Shown piece after piece: positions 18,589 through 27,731 of a stretch of DNA of 64,000 bases. Made by a program: the position numbers and the translations under genes. Within the stretch, counting starts at the first letter, position 1, and each line of letters starts with the position of its first letter. The DNA lies in contig JAWSUZ010000038.1 of NCBI GenBank assembly GCA_033852165.1, positions 62,001 through 126,000 of the forward strand. Reading direction: 5' to 3'. The DNA comes from Agarilytica sp033852165. Lineage in GTDB: Bacteria > Pseudomonadota > Gammaproteobacteria > Pseudomonadales > Cellvibrionaceae. The notes beneath the pieces were generated by a model that ran no database searches, was not told the origin of the DNA, and saw only the letters and a list, made by a program, of their open reading frames with translations.

Positions 18589-19089
18589 ATGCAAAAAGGC
18601 AGCAGCGATAACACGTATCACTTGGACACCGAATTTATTAGCCCGTTTCTAGTGGGGGTTAAGAAAGTTTTTGGTGATATGGTTGGTTTAGATCCAATAC
18701 CTCTGCAATCGTCTTCCTATAGTGAGGCAGTTCCCTATGGTGATATCGCAAGCGTAATGCCAATGGAGTGCGCTACTGTTAAGGGGCAATTGTGTATCTC
18801 GTTCACTTCCTCAGCGCTATTAAATGTTACTGAGCTACTTTTACGTGAAAACTTGGACGAAGTGAATGACATTGCGCTTGATGTCGCGGGGGAGATGACC
18901 AATATAGTGACGGGCGTAGCCAAAGCGCTGCTAGTAGAACGTGGCTTTAACTTTTCTCTTGCGCGACCCGCAACTTTTCTTGCAGATGATTATGGCCAGA
19001 TATCGTTGACCGGTATGCCCAGAACTGTCGTCCCATATGATATTCCATCAGGTAAAATTTTTGTCGATCTCGGATTTACCTCCCTATAA
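18589..19089 (+). CDS. CheX-like chemotaxis phosphatase-family protein
   Basis: A 166-residue CheC/CheX/FliY-fold protein. The region DVAGEMTNIVTGVAKALL near residues 103-120 matches the helix of CheX (ExxN) that inserts into the CheY active site and promotes dephosphorylation. E105 and N108 are the candidate catalytic pair. Stand-alone CheX proteins in gammaproteobacteria often sit away from the main che cluster, as here. The partner could be any CheY-like receiver. The next gene starts inside its 3' end in another frame. Confidence 0.8.
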   Translation: MQKGSSDNTYHLDTEFISPFLVGVKKVFGDMVGLDPIPLQSSSYSEAVPYGDIASVMPMECATVKGQLCISFTSSALLNVTELLLRENLDEVNDIALDVAGEMTNIVTGVAKALLVERGFNFSLARPATFLADDYGQISLTGMPRTVVPYDIPSGKIFVDLGFTSL

Positions 19090-20140
19090 ATACCTGTTTA
19101 ACCTCAGGTTTTTGTCTTTAGGTCTTTTTTTTCGCTTTTGCTTTGTTTTTACTCTGTTGAGTAGCTTATTAACTGTAAGGCAATCTTGGTCGGACGAATC
19201 TGAACCCCTATATAGCGAACCCCCTGTTGGAGAGGGTTCCAGTTCGGTGATCGATTCTCTTAAAACCGAACAGTCTAGAAATTTCCTTGATCGTCAGCAT
19301 GTCTTTATCACCGGCCAGTTTGTCGATTTGAATGAAGCGTTAGACCGTATTTTGTCAAATAATAGACAAGTAAAGCCGGGGGGGAGCCAAGGTTACTTGG
19401 TGTTAAAGTTGGATTCTGAATTTGGTGAAGGGGGGGAGAGTGAGTCCAGTGTGCGATTGCGAGCTAAAGTCGACTTACCCCATTCAAAAGAGCGTTTTAA
19501 ACTCATTTTTGAATCGGACCCAGAAGACGATTACTCCTTGCAAGAGAGCGAACGAAGTGGAAAAGTTGGTGACGAAAATATCACTTCTGAACGGGCAATT
19601 GCGGGTTTAGAATATGTCAAAAAGAGTAAGGAGTTTGAATGGCAACCGTCTGTTGATGTTGGCACTCGCCTTAATTTTCCTGTTGACTTGTTTACACGTA
19701 TTCGACTTAGAAAACGAACGGTACTTTCTAAATCCTGGGAATTAAAAACGCAGTTCGAGCTGCCTTATTTTACTAGAGAAGGAGCAAAACCCTCTGTACG
19801 TCTGGGGCTATTCCATGCATTCGCTGAGACGCTTTCATTTAAGAGTGTAAGTCGATATAAATATACGAAAAAACAATCTTTGCACGAGGTCTACCAGTCC
19901 TTGCAGATTAATCATTTGGTAACCGATCGAGTTGTTATGGAATATAAGGTGGGGGCTTTCGGGGACAATCAAACAGCGGAAAGAATAGAAGAGTATTTTG
20001 TTCAAATAGCCTATAAAAAACTAATTTACAGCGACTGGATGTTTTTTACGGTTGCCCCTGCGATTAGTTATCAAAAAGAACGGGATTGGTCTTCTTATTT
20101 TTCTTTAGCGTTTCAGCTCCAGCTCATATACTCCAATTAA
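19037..20140 (+). CDS. Predicted exported or outer-membrane protein of unknown function
   Basis: The open frame gives 367 residues from the only ATG, which lies 53 bases inside the CheX-like gene. A TTG near 19109 would give a shorter protein starting just before the hydrophobic segment (LGLFFRFCFVFTLLSSLLT), which looks like a signal peptide or anchor. The mature part begins with an acidic Ser-rich stretch. It then alternates short polar/hydrophobic strands and ends in an aromatic strand (FSLAFQLQLIYSN), as in outer-membrane beta-barrels. No family is recognised. The overlap suggests co-expression with the CheX-like gene. The start is uncertain. Confidence 0.65.
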   Translation: MIFHQVKFLSISDLPPYKYLFNLRFLSLGLFFRFCFVFTLLSSLLTVRQSWSDESEPLYSEPPVGEGSSSVIDSLKTEQSRNFLDRQHVFITGQFVDLNEALDRILSNNRQVKPGGSQGYLVLKLDSEFGEGGESESSVRLRAKVDLPHSKERFKLIFESDPEDDYSLQESERSGKVGDENITSERAIAGLEYVKKSKEFEWQPSVDVGTRLNFPVDLFTRIRLRKRTVLSKSWELKTQFELPYFTREGAKPSVRLGLFHAFAETLSFKSVSRYKYTKKQSLHEVYQSLQINHLVTDRVVMEYKVGAFGDNQTAERIEEYFVQIAYKKLIYSDWMFFTVAPAISYQKERDWSSYFSLAFQLQLIYSN

Positions 20141-20884
20141 ATCTTGATATTGGCTAATATAGATAAGGTCAGTGCTGCGCCAGACAAATAAAATGTAATT
20201 TGAATAACTGTAGATATGTCGGGGGGGGGGGAGCGAAAACGTTTTACGCCCCCGCGTCATGAATTGGGTATTGTTTTCACAAACTCACCGTACCCAAAGT
20301 TCTCGCCTTACTCGCGGGTCAGGCTCTAAACTCGTTCATGCGAACTCAGAAACAGCATCCCTGATCGTATTTTCCTGCGCGAGTTAATACGTCACGTCAT
20401 TGCGGCAAATGCTGCATACGGCCTGAGAGAACAATGTTCTGTTCAGATCTAACGCTTTACTCGGATAGTGTCGAGATTTGGTCTGATGAGGAAAACTGGG
20501 TTTGTTTCGTCTTAATAGTAGGGCTTATGCACACCCTGTTTAGGATATCTCATGGTTTATTCCTCCTGAGCCGTTGCGTCCGTAACGGCATTTTTTTCAG
20601 TAATTATTCTGTTTTTTCGACCATTGACATCGCCACTACTACCTCATACAGTGCGGCCAGCATATGGTGCTCTGCTAACCTATTTTCATGTACATTATTC
20701 ATATATACCGGATTAATCAGAACGTTAACGGTGTAAAAACTAGAGAATAAGAAAAATCGTGAATTTAGCCTAAAATTTACTCAGATTGCGATGGTATTAT
20801 CGAAAGCTACTTTTCGTTATTCAAGTAGCTTATCTTATAGCCAAGCAGACTGTTTCAAGTCCACTTTCACTCGATTATGTCTGG
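20141..20884. other. Intergenic region upstream of the cobalamin riboswitch; poly-G tract
   Basis: About 740 bases without a convincing gene. It contains an 11-base G run at 20221-20231. A 100-codon frame at 20434-20736 has atypical hydrophobic/Cys-rich composition and no ribosome-binding site, so I do not call it. The cob operon promoter should lie near the end of this region. I see no clear transposon ends, although the composition differs from its neighbours. Confidence 0.4.
20221..20231 (+). repeat. Poly-G tract (11 G)
   Basis: Eleven consecutive G residues in the intergenic region before the cob operon. Homopolymers of this length are prone to slippage. No gene reads through it. Confidence 0.9.
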
Positions 20885-21056
20885 TGATGTAGGTTTGATA
20901 GGTTGTTGAGCTGAATTAACGAGTTTAGAGAGTTAAATGGGAAGATTGGTGAAAAACCAACGCTGCCCCCGCAACGGTAATTTACCGACAAACTGTCGAT
21001 AGTGAGCCCGATACCAGCCTAATGTGAGTTCGTTGATGGAGCGGAGGGCCGCCATC
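20885..21056 (+). promoter_or_regulatory. Cobalamin (adenosylcobalamin) riboswitch controlling the cob operon
   Basis: The core GGGAAGATTGGTG, then ACCAACGCTGCCCCCGCAACGG, at 20939-20977 matches the conserved cobalamin riboswitch core. A B12-box-like segment (AGCCCGATACCAGCCT) follows at about 21005-21020. A preceding ATAGGTT segment fits the P2/P3 side. A hairpin at 21035-21056 (GATGG...CCATC) may belong to the expression platform. No T-tract follows, so control of translation initiation is more likely than termination. It lies about 215 bases before the cobO ATG. When B12 is abundant, binding should reduce expression of the downstream genes. Confidence 0.92.
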
Positions 21057-21270
21057 TGGGGCTGATTCGTCTTGCGATTCTTCCTTGTAGACCCTTCCTC
21101 ACAGCTTGACGTGTTTTGAATGCGCCTAGGGCTGATAGTAGCCAATGAACTTTCTATTTTAATTTGTAAATAATATTGATCCGCTGAATGGGTTTTCTAC
21201 GCAATTCATAATTTTCCTGCGTTGAAACAGAGTATTCGTTGATTCAATGTAAAACAATTTGGATTTTGAT

Positions 21271-21930
21271 ATGACAAAAAAAGAAGTCACAAATCAAGAC
21301 GATAAGAGCGCTACGATATCGGATAGCGTGAGCAAAAAAGATCAAAAGCACAAAGTGGCTATGGAAAAACAAAAGGCCATGGTTGATCAGAGTATAGAAA
21401 ACGCTTCCACTGAGCGCGGGGTTGCAATCCTTTTAACTGGGGATGGAAAAGGAAAATCTAGCTCTGCCTTCGGCATGGTAATGCGTGCGCTAGGTTACGG
21501 ATATAAAGTGGCCGTGGTTCAGTTCATTAAAGGCGAACAATTGTCTGGCGAAGAGATTTATTTGCGAGATGTATGTCCTAACGTAAGCTTCTATCAAATG
21601 GGTACGGGTTTTACCTGGGATTCTCAAGACCGATCCGGGGATATCTTAGCCGCAAAAAAAACCTGGGCTTTTGTTGAGCCTTTACTTAAAGATGAAAGTT
21701 ACCATTTAGTTGTGCTTGATGAACTCACTTACATGCTTGCTTATAAGTATTTGGATGAGGCCATGGTGCTAAAAGCATTGTCTGATAGACCGAGAGAGCA
21801 AAGTGTTGTTGTGACCGGTCGTGGTGGCGGTTCAGCGCTAAGACAAATAATGGATACAGTTTCTGAAGTTAAAGAAATCAAGCACGCTTTTAAAGTGGGA
21901 ATAAAAGCGCGTAAAGGCGTTGATTACTAA
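21271..21930 (+). CDS. cobO: Cob(I)yrinic acid a,c-diamide adenosyltransferase
   Basis: A BtuR/CobO-type ATP:corrinoid adenosyltransferase of 219 residues that attaches the 5'-deoxyadenosyl ligand to cobalt. The P-loop GDGKGKSSSAFG is near residue 57, followed by VVQFIKG, VLDELTYML (Walker B) and the C-terminal GIKARKGVDY characteristic of the family. A 45-residue Lys/Asp-rich N-terminal extension precedes the core and is longer than usual. I chose the ATG at 21271 over the TTG at 21259. It is the first gene after the cobalamin riboswitch. Confidence 0.94.
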   Translation: MTKKEVTNQDDKSATISDSVSKKDQKHKVAMEKQKAMVDQSIENASTERGVAILLTGDGKGKSSSAFGMVMRALGYGYKVAVVQFIKGEQLSGEEIYLRDVCPNVSFYQMGTGFTWDSQDRSGDILAAKKTWAFVEPLLKDESYHLVVLDELTYMLAYKYLDEAMVLKALSDRPREQSVVVTGRGGGSALRQIMDTVSEVKEIKHAFKVGIKARKGVDY

Positions 21931-21987
21931 TTATGTCATTGCCGCAAAGCCTTAACCCTTCCCCCGTATTACTTGCTTGGTTTTAGT

Positions 21988-23541
21988 ATGAAGAACATAA
22001 CGTTAATGGTGCAAGGAACAACCTCTGATGCCGGGAAAAGCACCGTTGTAACGGGGTTGTGCCGAGTTTTGTTCAATTCGGGTGTAAACGTTGTTCCGTT
22101 TAAGCCACAAAATATGGCCCTTAATAGTGCCGTAACGGAAGATGGGGGCGAAATAGGACGGGCGCAAGCTGTTCAGGCTCAGGCCTGTGGCTTGGAAGCT
22201 CATACGGATATGAATCCCGTATTAATAAAGCCATCGAGCGATACTGGTGCGCAGATTATTATTCATGGGCAAGTCAAAACCAACATGAATGCCAAAGATT
22301 TTCACGATTTTAAGCCAAAGGCAAAAATTGCGGTATTGGCTTCTCATCAGCGCTTACGCGAACAGTATGAGGTTGTCATCGTCGAAGGAGCCGGTAGCCC
22401 AGCTGAAATAAATTTACGTAAAAATGATATTGCCAATATGGGGTTTGCTGAATCCGTAGATTGCCCTGTTATATTGGTTGCTGATATTGATAAGGGGGGC
22501 GTTTTTGCTCACCTAGTGGGTACCCTCGAACTTCTTTCCTCCTCAGAGAAAAATCGTGTAATTGGTTTTGTCATCAACAAGTTTCGTGGAGATATCGCTC
22601 TATTGGAGCCAGGCTTAAAATGGTTAGAGGAGCGTACTGGAAAGCCTGTTTTAGGCGTATTGCCATACTTGCACGAATTCTACCTGGAAGCTGAAGACGC
22701 CATCGATAATCAGCAGCGTACAGACAGTTCTCAAAAGTTGTTGAAAGTCGTTGTGCCAGCTTTTCCTCGTATTAGCAACCACACTGACCTTGATGCCTTA
22801 AGGCAAAACCCCTGCGTGGACCTTGTCTATGTCAAAACGAATCAAAGCCCTCCAGCATGTGATCTGATTGTTCTGCCGGGAAGTAAAAGTGTGATCAATG
22901 ACCTGGCTTGGTTAAGGGATAATGGTTGGGTCGACTATTTACAAAAACACTTACGCTACGGCGGCAAAGTTATTGGTATTTGCGGCGGTTACCAAATGCT
23001 AGGGGAAAGTATTTGTGATGAAGAGGGTGTAGAGTCAGTATCCAAAAAGACCCCAGCCCTCGGTTTAATTCCCATTGCTACCGTTTTTGAACGTGAGAAA
23101 AAGCTCGTGCGAAAGAGGGGACTTCTGACATTAAACGGACAATCCGAAATAATAAGCGGGTACGAAATTCATCATGGTGTGAGCTATCTTAGTGATGGAG
23201 AGAAAGGCCCAGATAAACTACGACTTGAGCAGGGTGATTTGGGTTTTGTCATTGAATATGAAGACGGTTCTCAGGACGGTTATCTTAGTGAAGATTCTCA
23301 AATATTTGGTTGCTATTTACACGGTCTATTTGACGAGCCGGGCGCGGGTCTGCAGTTAATGCAGTGGGCTGGGATTCAATCAGAAACGGTTGTTGATATT
23401 CGATTAGAGCGAGAAAAGCAAATTGACCGTGTCGCGAAAACGGTGGAAGAGCATGTTGACCTGGAGAAAATTGAATCGCTTATTCAAAGCCAGGAATACT
23501 CTTCAGCTCCGATGAAAGCTGAAAAAGAAACAGACGACTAA
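21988..23541 (+). CDS. cobQ: Adenosylcobyric acid synthase (glutamine-hydrolysing)
   Basis: A 517-residue amidotransferase that amidates the b, d, e and g side chains of adenosylcobyrinic a,c-diamide. The N-terminal DTBS-like ATP-binding domain begins MVQGTTSDAGKSTVVTGL. The C-terminal type-1 glutaminase has LPGSKSVINDLAWLR, the nucleophile Cys in GICGGYQMLGE and a catalytic His in the GYEIHHGVS region. I chose the ATG at 21988 over the upstream TTG because the conserved MVQGT start lies directly after it. It begins 57 bases after cobO. Confidence 0.95.
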   Translation: MKNITLMVQGTTSDAGKSTVVTGLCRVLFNSGVNVVPFKPQNMALNSAVTEDGGEIGRAQAVQAQACGLEAHTDMNPVLIKPSSDTGAQIIIHGQVKTNMNAKDFHDFKPKAKIAVLASHQRLREQYEVVIVEGAGSPAEINLRKNDIANMGFAESVDCPVILVADIDKGGVFAHLVGTLELLSSSEKNRVIGFVINKFRGDIALLEPGLKWLEERTGKPVLGVLPYLHEFYLEAEDAIDNQQRTDSSQKLLKVVVPAFPRISNHTDLDALRQNPCVDLVYVKTNQSPPACDLIVLPGSKSVINDLAWLRDNGWVDYLQKHLRYGGKVIGICGGYQMLGESICDEEGVESVSKKTPALGLIPIATVFEREKKLVRKRGLLTLNGQSEIISGYEIHHGVSYLSDGEKGPDKLRLEQGDLGFVIEYEDGSQDGYLSEDSQIFGCYLHGLFDEPGAGLQLMQWAGIQSETVVDIRLEREKQIDRVAKTVEEHVDLEKIESLIQSQEYSSAPMKAEKETDD

Positions 23542-23603
23542 CAAGCTGAAGCTGTAATAAACAGAAGCGTAATAAATAAGCAAATTGCGGATAAGAAAAT
23601 TGT

Positions 23604-24110
23604 ATGAAAGAACTAGTATTGGGTGGGGCGCGCAGTGGTAAGAGCCAATTTGCGGAGAATCAGGCGCGAGCAACCGGTAAGCAATTGATTTACATCGCTA
23701 CTGGCGCTGCTGGTGATGATGAGATGGCTCAGCGTATAGCCTTGCACCAAAGATCTCGAGGTGACCAATGGTCCTTGATTGAAGAACCGATCAAATTAGC
23801 TGAGGCAATTAGTGGCGTTGATTGTAACGATAAAGCCATCGTTATCGATTGCTTGACGCTCTGGCTGACTAACTGCTTAATGCAGAATGTATTCGAAGAA
23901 GAAAAAAATGCTTTGTTAGATATCTTGCCAACATTAAAGAGCGATATTTTTATCGTCAGTAATGAAGTCGGTTCGGGAATTGTTCCTCTAGGCGAACTGT
24001 CTCGTCAATTTGTTGACCAAAGTGGTTGGCTGCATCAATCTCTGGCAAAGATATGCGATCGCGTGAATCTTATAGTGGCGGGTTTACCGCTAAATTTAAA
24101 AGGGGCTTAG
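23604..24110 (+). CDS. cobU: Adenosylcobinamide kinase/adenosylcobinamide-phosphate guanylyltransferase
   Basis: A 168-residue bifunctional enzyme (CobU/CobP) that phosphorylates adenosylcobinamide and transfers GMP to form GDP-cobinamide. It shows the P-loop GGARSGKS at residues 7-14, the IALHQRSR segment holding the His that is guanylylated in the family, VIDCLTLWLTN and SNEVGSGIVP. The length is typical (about 170-180). It is followed by cobT after a single base, so the two are translationally coupled. Confidence 0.94.
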   Translation: MKELVLGGARSGKSQFAENQARATGKQLIYIATGAAGDDEMAQRIALHQRSRGDQWSLIEEPIKLAEAISGVDCNDKAIVIDCLTLWLTNCLMQNVFEEEKNALLDILPTLKSDIFIVSNEVGSGIVPLGELSRQFVDQSGWLHQSLAKICDRVNLIVAGLPLNLKGA

Positions 24111-24111
24111 T

Positions 24112-25191
24112 ATGGGCGATAGTTTTGGTGGGGATAGTTCAGAGGGCCGTAACTCAGATCGACAGCACTGGTTTTGTGAGGCTGCGAAAACACCGGATAA
24201 ACAGTGCATTGACGATGCACTAAAATATCAGAACACCCTAACAAAACCTCCCGGCTCTCTCGGTGAACTGGAAAGTCTTGCGGTTAAATTTTGTGGTTAT
24301 CAAAAAACACTAAAGCCCATAATTACGAAAATTTGCGTTCGCGTTTTTGCGGCTGATCATGGTGTGTGTGCTCAGAACGTTTCTGCCTTCCCTCAAATAG
24401 TCACCACGCAAATGATTGAAAACTTTGTTCGTGGCGGCGCGGCTATAAGTGTCCTGAGTAAGGCGCTCGATGCTGACTTTGCAGTTGTGAATATGGGTAT
24501 AGCTAATCCTCTGATTAGTGATGACGGCGTGATCGATGGTGTCATTGCTGCGGGTACAAAGGATTTTACAACTAGCGCCGCAATGACGGAAAAAGAGTGT
24601 TTGCGAGCACTAGATGTTGGCCGAAATGTAATCGTTCCTGCTGACCTTTTTATCGGTGGCGAAATGGGGATTGGGAATACGACAGCTGCCTCGGCCTTAT
24701 ACAGCGTACTGTTGGACATTCCGGTACAAAAAAGTGTTGGTCCGGGTACGGGCCTGGATGATGAAGGAATGTCGCATAAGGAAAAAATAATTGAGCGCGC
24801 TATTGCTCTTCATGCTGATCAAATGGACAGTCCGCTGGCTGTGCTCGCGCATCTTGGCGGCTTTGAGATTGCTGCACTTACGGGAAGTTATATCGCTTGT
24901 GCTCAGAATGGTATTCCCTGTTTGGTTGATGGTTTTATTAGTACGGCAGCAGCGTTACTCGCGGAAAAAATAAACCCTAGTGTTAAAGAGTGGTTCATTT
25001 TTTCTCATCGTTCAGCGGAGCCTGCTCATCAATCGGCGATACAATATTTTCAGGCCAGACCCCTGCTGGATTTGGGGATGCGCTTAGGCGAAGGTAGTGG
25101 TGCGGCGATATCGGTACCGCTGATTAATAATGCCCTCATATTACATAATTCGATGGCAACGTTTGACCAGGCAGGGGTGAGCGAGGGATAG
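24112..25191 (+). CDS. cobT: Nicotinate-nucleotide--dimethylbenzimidazole phosphoribosyltransferase
   Basis: A 359-residue enzyme that makes alpha-ribazole phosphate, the lower-ligand nucleotide of B12. Signatures are TKPPGSLGELE near residue 45, FAADHGVCAQNVSAFPQ, GEMGIGNTTAASAL and LGEGSGAA at the C-terminus, which holds the catalytic Glu. The first ~20 residues are a non-conserved polar extension. It lies within the cob operon, one base after cobU and about 60 bases before cobC. Confidence 0.95.
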   Translation: MGDSFGGDSSEGRNSDRQHWFCEAAKTPDKQCIDDALKYQNTLTKPPGSLGELESLAVKFCGYQKTLKPIITKICVRVFAADHGVCAQNVSAFPQIVTTQMIENFVRGGAAISVLSKALDADFAVVNMGIANPLISDDGVIDGVIAAGTKDFTTSAAMTEKECLRALDVGRNVIVPADLFIGGEMGIGNTTAASALYSVLLDIPVQKSVGPGTGLDDEGMSHKEKIIERAIALHADQMDSPLAVLAHLGGFEIAALTGSYIACAQNGIPCLVDGFISTAAALLAEKINPSVKEWFIFSHRSAEPAHQSAIQYFQARPLLDLGMRLGEGSGAAISVPLINNALILHNSMATFDQAGVSEG

Positions 25192-25253
25192 TCTTTATTT
25201 CCACTTCCTGGATTAATGCCTAACAATTGAAAGAGTGAGTGTTGTCGCCAATT

Positions 25254-25892
25254 ATGACGAATGAATTTTCAACTACAACGATTGACCTTCTTCGCCACGG
25301 TGAATGCGAAGGAGGGCGTATTTTTCGAGGGGCGACCGATGTCCCTCTATTGCCTGGAGGGTTTGCAAAAATGCGTCAGGCCTGTAATTTTGCCGACGAA
25401 AAATGGGATCACGTGATTTCTTCGCCGCTGAACCGTTGCCGGCAATTTGCAAAATCGCTAGCGAATCAGGATGACCTTACGCTCTCTATCGAAGACGATA
25501 TTCGTGAGATGTCATTTGGGGATTGGGACGGTCGTGAAATCGAGAGCGTATGGCAAGACTCGGAAGCGAAGATGGAAGCTTGGAGTCATGATCCTTCTAT
25601 GAACACGCCGCCAAATGGTGAACCGATAGGAGATGTGCTTGCCAGAGTCATTCAGTTTTATAGTGAGTTACTTCGTAACCATAAGTCCAAGCATATACTG
25701 GTGGTAACGCACGGTGGAATCATTCGAGTGATGTTAGCCCACATACTTAATATGCCAATGTCGTGTGTTAACCGGTTCGATGTGCCTTACGCGAGTCTTT
25801 CACGTTTTGCGGTATATCATAGTGAAAGCGGTGATATTACAAAGCTGATAGCGCATAACTTTGCGCCTTCCAATGATTGTTCCTCAAAGTAG
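25254..25892 (+). CDS. cobC: Alpha-ribazole phosphatase (histidine phosphatase family)
   Basis: A 212-residue phosphoglycerate-mutase-like phosphatase. The catalytic motif LLRHGECEGG is near residues 13-22, and the second active-site His is in VVTHGGIIRVML. MSFGDWDGREIE gives the acid. The position between cobT and cobS supports removal of phosphate from alpha-ribazole-5'-phosphate or adenosylcobalamin-5'-phosphate. I chose the ATG at 25254 rather than a TTG five codons upstream. Histidine phosphatases are broad, so the specific role rests on operon context. Confidence 0.85.
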   Translation: MTNEFSTTTIDLLRHGECEGGRIFRGATDVPLLPGGFAKMRQACNFADEKWDHVISSPLNRCRQFAKSLANQDDLTLSIEDDIREMSFGDWDGREIESVWQDSEAKMEAWSHDPSMNTPPNGEPIGDVLARVIQFYSELLRNHKSKHILVVTHGGIIRVMLAHILNMPMSCVNRFDVPYASLSRFAVYHSESGDITKLIAHNFAPSNDCSSK

Positions 25893-25913
25893 CCTATTTA
25901 CGTAGTAATACTC

Positions 25914-26753
25914 ATGAACCGATTCTATTCCTTCATTCTTGCGGTCGCCTTACTCACTAGATTGCCAATACCCGCTCGGTTATTTCCTCAAGAAGTCTCG
26001 GATAACATTAAATCAGGTTCCGTTATTTTTTATCCTGTCGTAGGCGCACTGATAGGCTGTTTTCTAGCATTGATATTATGGGTTCTTCCCGGCTCAACCC
26101 CTATATTTTTAGCGTCGTCAATTCTTTTGAGTGTATGGGTGTTTTTAACCGGGGCTTTGCATTTAGATGGATTGGCTGATGCCACAGATGCAGCATTTGC
26201 TTCCCATAAAGACAGGGCGCGGACTATGGCGGTGTTTAAAGACCCGCATGCGGGGCCGATGGCATCGGTGAGCATTACCCTGGCTTTGATCGTAAAATTC
26301 AGCCTCTTAGTTAGCTTGATTGACCTGCCCAGTTACGTGTTATTGGCTGGGACGGATTGGCCAGGGATTAAGTTTATGTCTGATATATTTTGGGTTGGTG
26401 GTGCGCCTGCGGCAATAGCATTGGTTCTTTCCGTCGTCTGGGCGCGTCTTTTGGCTGTGGTATATATGGCGACAACTCCCTATGTCAGTTTGCAGGGAAT
26501 GGCGTCGGGTATTGACCTTGTAAAGTCGCGAGCTGAAATCGTCATTATGACCTTTGCCGTTATCCTTCTTTCATTGTTCTGCCTCTCAGTCTCGGTGGTG
26601 ATTATCTTGGCATTAGCATTGGTGGCTTGGTGCTTTGTGTGGCGGCGTTTCTGGATCACGCGCATTGGTGGTTATACGGGGGATTGTATTGGCGCATTGA
26701 TCGAAATTGCAGAAATATTGGCTTTGCTGGTTATTGTGCTGATGGCGGTGTAG
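25914..26753 (+). CDS. cobS: Adenosylcobinamide-GDP ribazoletransferase (cobalamin synthase)
   Basis: A 279-residue inner-membrane enzyme that joins GDP-cobinamide and alpha-ribazole. Typical features are the N-terminal LLTRLPIPA, the metal-binding GALHLDGLADATDA near residues 80-93, KDPHAGPMA and C-terminal TGDCIGALIEI, with about six hydrophobic segments between them. It ends the riboswitch-controlled cob run. No cbiB/cobD (cobinamide synthase) is present in the operon. Confidence 0.94.
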   Translation: MNRFYSFILAVALLTRLPIPARLFPQEVSDNIKSGSVIFYPVVGALIGCFLALILWVLPGSTPIFLASSILLSVWVFLTGALHLDGLADATDAAFASHKDRARTMAVFKDPHAGPMASVSITLALIVKFSLLVSLIDLPSYVLLAGTDWPGIKFMSDIFWVGGAPAAIALVLSVVWARLLAVVYMATTPYVSLQGMASGIDLVKSRAEIVIMTFAVILLSLFCLSVSVVIILALALVAWCFVWRRFWITRIGGYTGDCIGALIEIAEILALLVIVLMAV

Positions 26754-26868
26754 GAAATACAGTAGGCGACGGGCGATGGGAAAACGGGAGCAGTAGGCTT
26801 CATTAGTCGTTAGGGCGCGGCTATAGGGCAGCGTTGAAATTACAAAATTATTATCTAGAGGTTTTTGA

Positions 26869-27717
26869 ATGGCTTTTGAAAGTACAGAGCGATACGTTGT
26901 TACAGATGAGTTAAAAATGGCCGTTGGAGCCGCCGTGCTTTTGGAGCGTCCCTTATTGGTTAAGGGTGAGCCGGGAACAGGTAAGACAATGCTCGCCGAA
27001 GAGCTTGCGGATAGTAGGGGCATGCGCCTTCTGCAGTGGCATATCAAATCGACGACAAAAGCTCAACAAGGCTTATATGAATACGATGCTGTGTCGCGTT
27101 TGCGCGATTCTCAGCTGGGTAAAGATGAAGTACACGATATTAAAAATTACATTAAGCGTGGAAAACTGTGGGAAGCTTTTGCTTCTGAAGAACAGGTGGT
27201 CTTATTGATTGATGAGATCGATAAGGCCGATATCGAATTCCCCAATGACTTACTTGTTGAACTCGATAAAATGGAATTTTCTGTTTACGAGACAGGCGAG
27301 ACAATTAAGGCAAAGCATCGTCCGATTATTATTATCACCAGCAACAATGAAAAAGAATTGCCGGACGCTTTTTTGCGTCGATGTTTTTTTCACTACATCA
27401 GCTTCCCCGACCGTGAAACACTGAAGTCGATAGTCGATGTTCATTTTCCAGCGCTCAAGCAGCAATTAATATCCGAGGCACTCGATATCTTTTTTGATAT
27501 AAGAAAAGTGAGCGGATTAAAGAAAAAACCTTCGACTTCAGAATTGATCGATTGGCTCAAGCTGTTACTTTCCGACGATATTCCAGAAGATGTGCTGAGG
27601 AATCACGACGTAAAATCGTCCATGCCGCCACTCTATGGCGCACTTCTTAAAAATGAACAAGATGTACACATGCTTGATCGTCTCGCATTTATGTCCCGCA
27701 GAAAAGACAGTCGATAG
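26869..27717 (+). CDS. MoxR-family AAA+ ATPase
   Basis: A 282-residue AAA+ ATPase. Walker A GEPGTGKT is at residues 33-40, Walker B VVLLIDEIDKAD near residue 108, sensor-1 IITSNNEKELPDAFLRRC and an arginine-finger region follow. MoxR ATPases act as chaperones that insert metals or cofactors, or activate enzymes, together with VWA-domain partners. Such a partner is encoded 14 bases downstream. The substrate is not indicated: no dehydrogenase or oxidase subunit is adjacent. A short C-terminal extension ends MSRRKDSR. Confidence 0.88.
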   Translation: MAFESTERYVVTDELKMAVGAAVLLERPLLVKGEPGTGKTMLAEELADSRGMRLLQWHIKSTTKAQQGLYEYDAVSRLRDSQLGKDEVHDIKNYIKRGKLWEAFASEEQVVLLIDEIDKADIEFPNDLLVELDKMEFSVYETGETIKAKHRPIIIITSNNEKELPDAFLRRCFFHYISFPDRETLKSIVDVHFPALKQQLISEALDIFFDIRKVSGLKKKPSTSELIDWLKLLLSDDIPEDVLRNHDVKSSMPPLYGALLKNEQDVHMLDRLAFMSRRKDSR

Positions 27718-27731
27718 GTTAGATTGACATA

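Noticed and set aside
20434..20736. 100-codon frame upstream of the cob riboswitch
   Set aside because: Odd Cys/Ser-rich composition, no ribosome-binding site, no signature; it looks like a chance frame.
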